DNA from: GCA-2687025 sp964473525
GTDB lineage: Bacteria > Poribacteria > WGA-4E > GCA-2687025
Assembly: GCA_964473525.1 (NCBI GenBank)
Contig: CAYYPK010000034.1
Span: 1 to 64,000, forward strand
DNA: 64,000 bases
Reading direction: 5' to 3'
The notes under the pieces are model-generated. The model was not told where the DNA came from. It saw only the letters and a program-made list of their open reading frames with translations, and ran no database searches. Position numbers and translations under genes: made by a program. Shown piece after piece: positions 61,685-64,000 of this stretch. The stretch's first letter is position 1, and the number at the start of each line of letters is the position of its first letter.

Positions 61685-62362
61685 TCACTGGCGCGCCTTG
61701 AGGTCTCCCCATGTCGTCGCCAGCCTATCGTCGGAAGAAACCGCGAGTCCCGCCACGCCAGGCCCTTCCGCCACGAAGCCATCGTACTTGGTCTCGGCGT
61801 TCTCGTTGGCTAACCCCACGCGGCCGACCGGCATCTCCGCGAAGCTGTGCCGGTTCACCTCTTCGTCCTCGTCGTCGTAAATCACCACGTCGTCCTGCTC
61901 TATAGCAACGGTGTACCGAGGCAGGGGCCCGGCGCCATTCACCCGGGCATCGCCAACTTCGCCGAAGTTCTGCTCGCCTCCGGCAAGCGCGCTCTTCTCG
62001 ATCGTCCAGTTGCCACGACCGATGCGCGCCCCAGCGTAGTAAACCTCGGTCTCGCTTACGTAGGCGAAGATGATGTACCCGTTCTGCCAACCGCCGGCAA
62101 CGTGCTGCTCGGTAACTTGCAGACGTAGACCGTCGTGCGTCTCAATATCAGAGAAGAGGGCGAACGCCCCCGACCCAATCGCCGGACTGAATCCGTGCCG
62201 CCACCCGTCCTCCGACCTCCAGTCACCTTGCAGCGTCTCCCACAGTTCGTCGGTGTAGTCGGGATCCTCGAAGTCGTCCATGAGAGTAACGGCTTCCGCT
62301 ACCGCGCCGACGCCCACGAGAAGCAAACCGGCAAGCCAAACCGCGATCCAGCGCGCTGTCAT
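61685..62362 (-). CDS. Secreted jelly-roll (DUF1080/LamG-like) protein with W-motif
   Basis: A 225-residue protein with GGGAGG seven bases before the ATG and a signal peptide ending near AVAEAV. The domain reads MDDFEDPDYTDELWETLQGD, WRSEDGWRHGF, GWQNGYIIFAYVSETEVYYA, YTVAIEQDDVVIYDDEDEEV and VGRVGLANENAETKYDGFVA. This is the classic order of a small DUF1080-like jelly-roll. The C-terminus SSDDRLATTWGDLKARQ is one of the clearest copies of the tag. It is a stand-alone gene. Confidence 0.8.
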   Translation of the reverse strand: MTARWIAVWLAGLLLVGVGAVAEAVTLMDDFEDPDYTDELWETLQGDWRSEDGWRHGFSPAIGSGAFALFSDIETHDGLRLQVTEQHVAGGWQNGYIIFAYVSETEVYYAGARIGRGNWTIEKSALAGGEQNFGEVGDARVNGAGPLPRYTVAIEQDDVVIYDDEDEEVNRHSFAEMPVGRVGLANENAETKYDGFVAEGPGVAGLAVSSDDRLATTWGDLKARQ

Positions 62363-62624
62363 GTGATTGCCTCCCTGTCTGAGGATCCGTCCTCGTGACG
62401 CAGGCGATGCATCCCTCGGAGGGCATCATAGGTATGTCGCGGGGAGCCCGGCAACCTAGCATGACCCGTCGGTGTCCATCTCGATCGGCGCCGGTGATCA
62501 CACGGCCTCCCTGAACGATGCGTCAGGGTCGCCTCGGGTCAGTCTGCGGTACTTGGAGATGCTGTGGTCAGGACGCGCTCTGCGCGGTCAGCGCCGCCAT
62601 GCGAACCGATTGCCATGGCGTTGA

Positions 62625-62804
62625 GCGCCTTCGTCGTCCTGCCAGCTGGACGCTGGGAATTCGCGAGCCCCAGACGCGCCTGTCCTCGAGGCTGAGGATG
62701 GCGACATGGGCGGCGTAACGACTATCGTGGATCCCGACGCCTGCGGCGGCAAAGCCACGAACCCCGGAGTGAAGGCTCTACGCAACGTCCGTCTGCCCAA
62801 CTAA
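62625..62804 (+). pseudogene. Fragment resembling a CBM6/CBM35-type carbohydrate-binding domain
   Basis: After an in-frame stop at 62622 one frame reads PVLEAEDGDMGGVTTIVDPD, then ACGGKATNPG, ending at TAA 62802-62804. The phrase 'EAEDG ... DP-D-A-(S/C)GG-K' is the typical first two strands of CBM6/35 modules, which bind sugars. The frame has no start with a ribosome-binding site and stops before the fold could be complete. I read it as a remnant of a lost gene. The rest of 62363-62911 holds nothing I can name. Confidence 0.4.
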
Positions 62805-62911
62805 CGCGATTGGCGCGTATGGGCGAGGTTCTCCTGCCCAGCGTAGGTCACGACCACCAAACAGGCCGGCTATCCACGGACCCCGCCGAAGGACACGCGA
62901 CGTCACCAGCG

Positions 62912-64000
62912 TCAGGAAGGAGTACCGTCGGTTCTGTCCGCGAGCGGGATCTCGATCAGAACCGTTGCTCCCTCGCCTGGGGTCGACTCCACCGTCACGC
63001 GCCCACCCACCATCCTTGCGCGTTCCTGCATTGACAGCAGGCCGAAGCGGCCTTCGACGGGACCGGCGAAGACTGCTTCGTCGTCGAACCCAACGCCGTC
63101 GTCCTCGACCAGTAGAGACACGATGTGGTCGCCTTCGACGTGGGCCATTTGTAAGGCAACTGTCACCGCCTGGGCCTCCGCGTGTCGCACTACGTTTGTC
63201 AGGGCCGTATGTGCCAGGCGATAGAGTCCCACCTCCATCTCCGTCGATGCGGAGAGGCCGTCAGGATTGTGGATGTGCAGGTTGGCCGTGAACCCAGCGT
63301 TCTTCGCGAGTACACCTAGATCGCGGCGCAGGGCCGTCTCCAGACCTAGATCGTCGAGTGAACTAGGGCGCATGTCGAACGCGATCTGACGGATGTCCTC
63401 CAGCGTGCTCGATGTTACCTTGCGCAGCTCCGTCGCCTGGCGGGTAGCGTCCTCGGTTGTCTCGGCCGACTCTATGACTCGCAGGCCTATGAGAACCGAC
63501 GTGAGCTCCTGCCCGACCTGGTCGTGCAACTCGCGGGCGATGCGGGCGCGCTCCTCTTCCTGTACAGCCAGCATGCGGTCCATCAGTTGCGTGCGCTGGT
63601 TCTCGCCGTCCTCGAGCGCTCGCGCGGTGGCGCGATGCTGCTCCGCCTCCCGCGCTAGCGCCGCCGTGCGGTCCTCGACCCGCTGCTCCAGGTCGGCGTT
63701 CAGACCGATGAGCTCATCTCGCATCGCTTTCTGCTCGGTGATGTCCCGAACAACGCACGCGTAAAGCCTTCGGCCCTCGAGCAACACCTTCCCGATGGAC
63801 ATGCTCGCCGGGAAAGTCGTGCCGTCTTTGCGCCGCCCCTGCACCTCTCTGCGCGTGCCTACTGCCGTAGCTTCGCCCGCGCGCAGGTAGCCTTCGACGT
63901 AGCGGCCGCCCGACCGCCCGTCAGGGGCGGGCATCATCGTGCTGACATCCGAGCCCAGCAATTCGTCCCTGTCGTATCCGAACATGTCCGCCGCGGTGGG
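62912..64000 (-). CDS. PAS-containing sensor histidine kinase, N-terminus beyond window edge
   Basis: The frame is open to the right edge, so the start is outside. The visible 362 residues contain part of a PAS domain (MFGYDRDELLGSDVSTMM, RRKDGTTFPASMSIG) and a coiled-coil linker (LNADLEQRVEDRTAALAREA). The HisKA_3 segment is RIARELHDQVGQELTSVL, and the HATPase domain has DMRPSSLDDLGLE, EDDGVGFDDEAVF and GRFGLLSMQERARMVGG. It is closely similar to the kinase at 18243-21020, so the two are paralogues. The output regulator is not in the window. Confidence 0.87.
   Translation of the reverse strand, partial: PTAADMFGYDRDELLGSDVSTMMPAPDGRSGGRYVEGYLRAGEATAVGTRREVQGRRKDGTTFPASMSIGKVLLEGRRLYACVVRDITEQKAMRDELIGLNADLEQRVEDRTAALAREAEQHRATARALEDGENQRTQLMDRMLAVQEEERARIARELHDQVGQELTSVLIGLRVIESAETTEDATRQATELRKVTSSTLEDIRQIAFDMRPSSLDDLGLETALRRDLGVLAKNAGFTANLHIHNPDGLSASTEMEVGLYRLAHTALTNVVRHAEAQAVTVALQMAHVEGDHIVSLLVEDDGVGFDDEAVFAGPVEGRFGLLSMQERARMVGGRVTVESTPGEGATVLIEIPLADRTDGTPS

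Overview
The window is GC-rich (roughly 60-65 % by eye), densely coding and without rRNA, CRISPR arrays, insertion sequences or phage genes. It looks like the chromosome of an uncultivated, heterotrophic, Gram-negative-type bacterium. Signs of this are lipoproteins with clear lipoboxes, many Sec signal peptides, and a catabolic repertoire of sulfatase, phytanoyl-CoA dioxygenase, Gfo/Idh/MocA dehydrogenase, sugar-phosphate isomerase, FAH hydrolase, old-yellow-enzyme, creatininase-like and D-threonine-aldolase-like genes. That repertoire, together with the many LamG/PD40 secreted proteins, recalls Poribacteria/Latescibacteria-type lineages. The taxonomic guess is inference only.

Layout. 1-4.5 kb: the end of a secreted PD40 beta-propeller gene, two tandem small six-cysteine secreted peptides, a second PD40 protein, and a coupled methyltransferase and prepilin-peptidase-like gene. 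4.6-9.4 kb: a metallophosphatase/tetraheme/thioredoxin-like fusion, two tandem jelly-roll proteins, a stretch of gene debris and a FliL-like lipoprotein. 9.4-16 kb: metabolic and membrane genes. 16-21 kb: an ECF sigma factor fused to ankyrin repeats, divergent from a multi-PAS histidine kinase. 21-28 kb: three PD40 proteins, one LamG protein, an ion channel, an MFS transporter and a LamG gene broken by an in-frame TAG. 28.5-36.6 kb: two tRNAs, a creatininase-like gene, DUF2851, a membrane protein with a duplicated sensor-like domain, trpBA, a TlpA lipoprotein and a PLP enzyme. 37-43 kb: an acyltransferase-3 protein with inserted ankyrin repeats, a cyclase-NB-ARC-TPR protein, REP-like repeats and two enzymes. 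43-50.5 kb: LamG, FliL-like and DUF1080 secreted proteins beside two more ECF sigma factors, one fused to DUF1080 and one to a PD40 propeller. 50.6-64 kb: a sulfatase, a redox pair with a candidate selenocysteine UGA, two citrate-synthase homologues, two coupled jelly-roll proteins, FAH and OYE enzymes, a zinc-ribbon protein, another jelly-roll protein and a second histidine kinase cut by the window edge.

Three themes stand out. First, about fifteen proteins of different folds, nearly all with signal peptides, end in the same short motif, approximately [KR]xATxW[GA]xL[KR]. This is a candidate C-terminal sorting or anchoring tag. Second, three ECF sigma factors are each fused to a different C-terminal domain, and two of those domains (PD40 and DUF1080) also occur as free secreted proteins nearby. 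This suggests one-piece regulators built from the same modules as the exported proteins. Third, a thioredoxin-like PDZ protein (52802-54079, minus strand) is read through only if an in-frame TGA is decoded. That TGA completes a CxxU motif and is followed at the right distance by a perfect hairpin with a GGU loop, as expected for a bacterial SECIS element.
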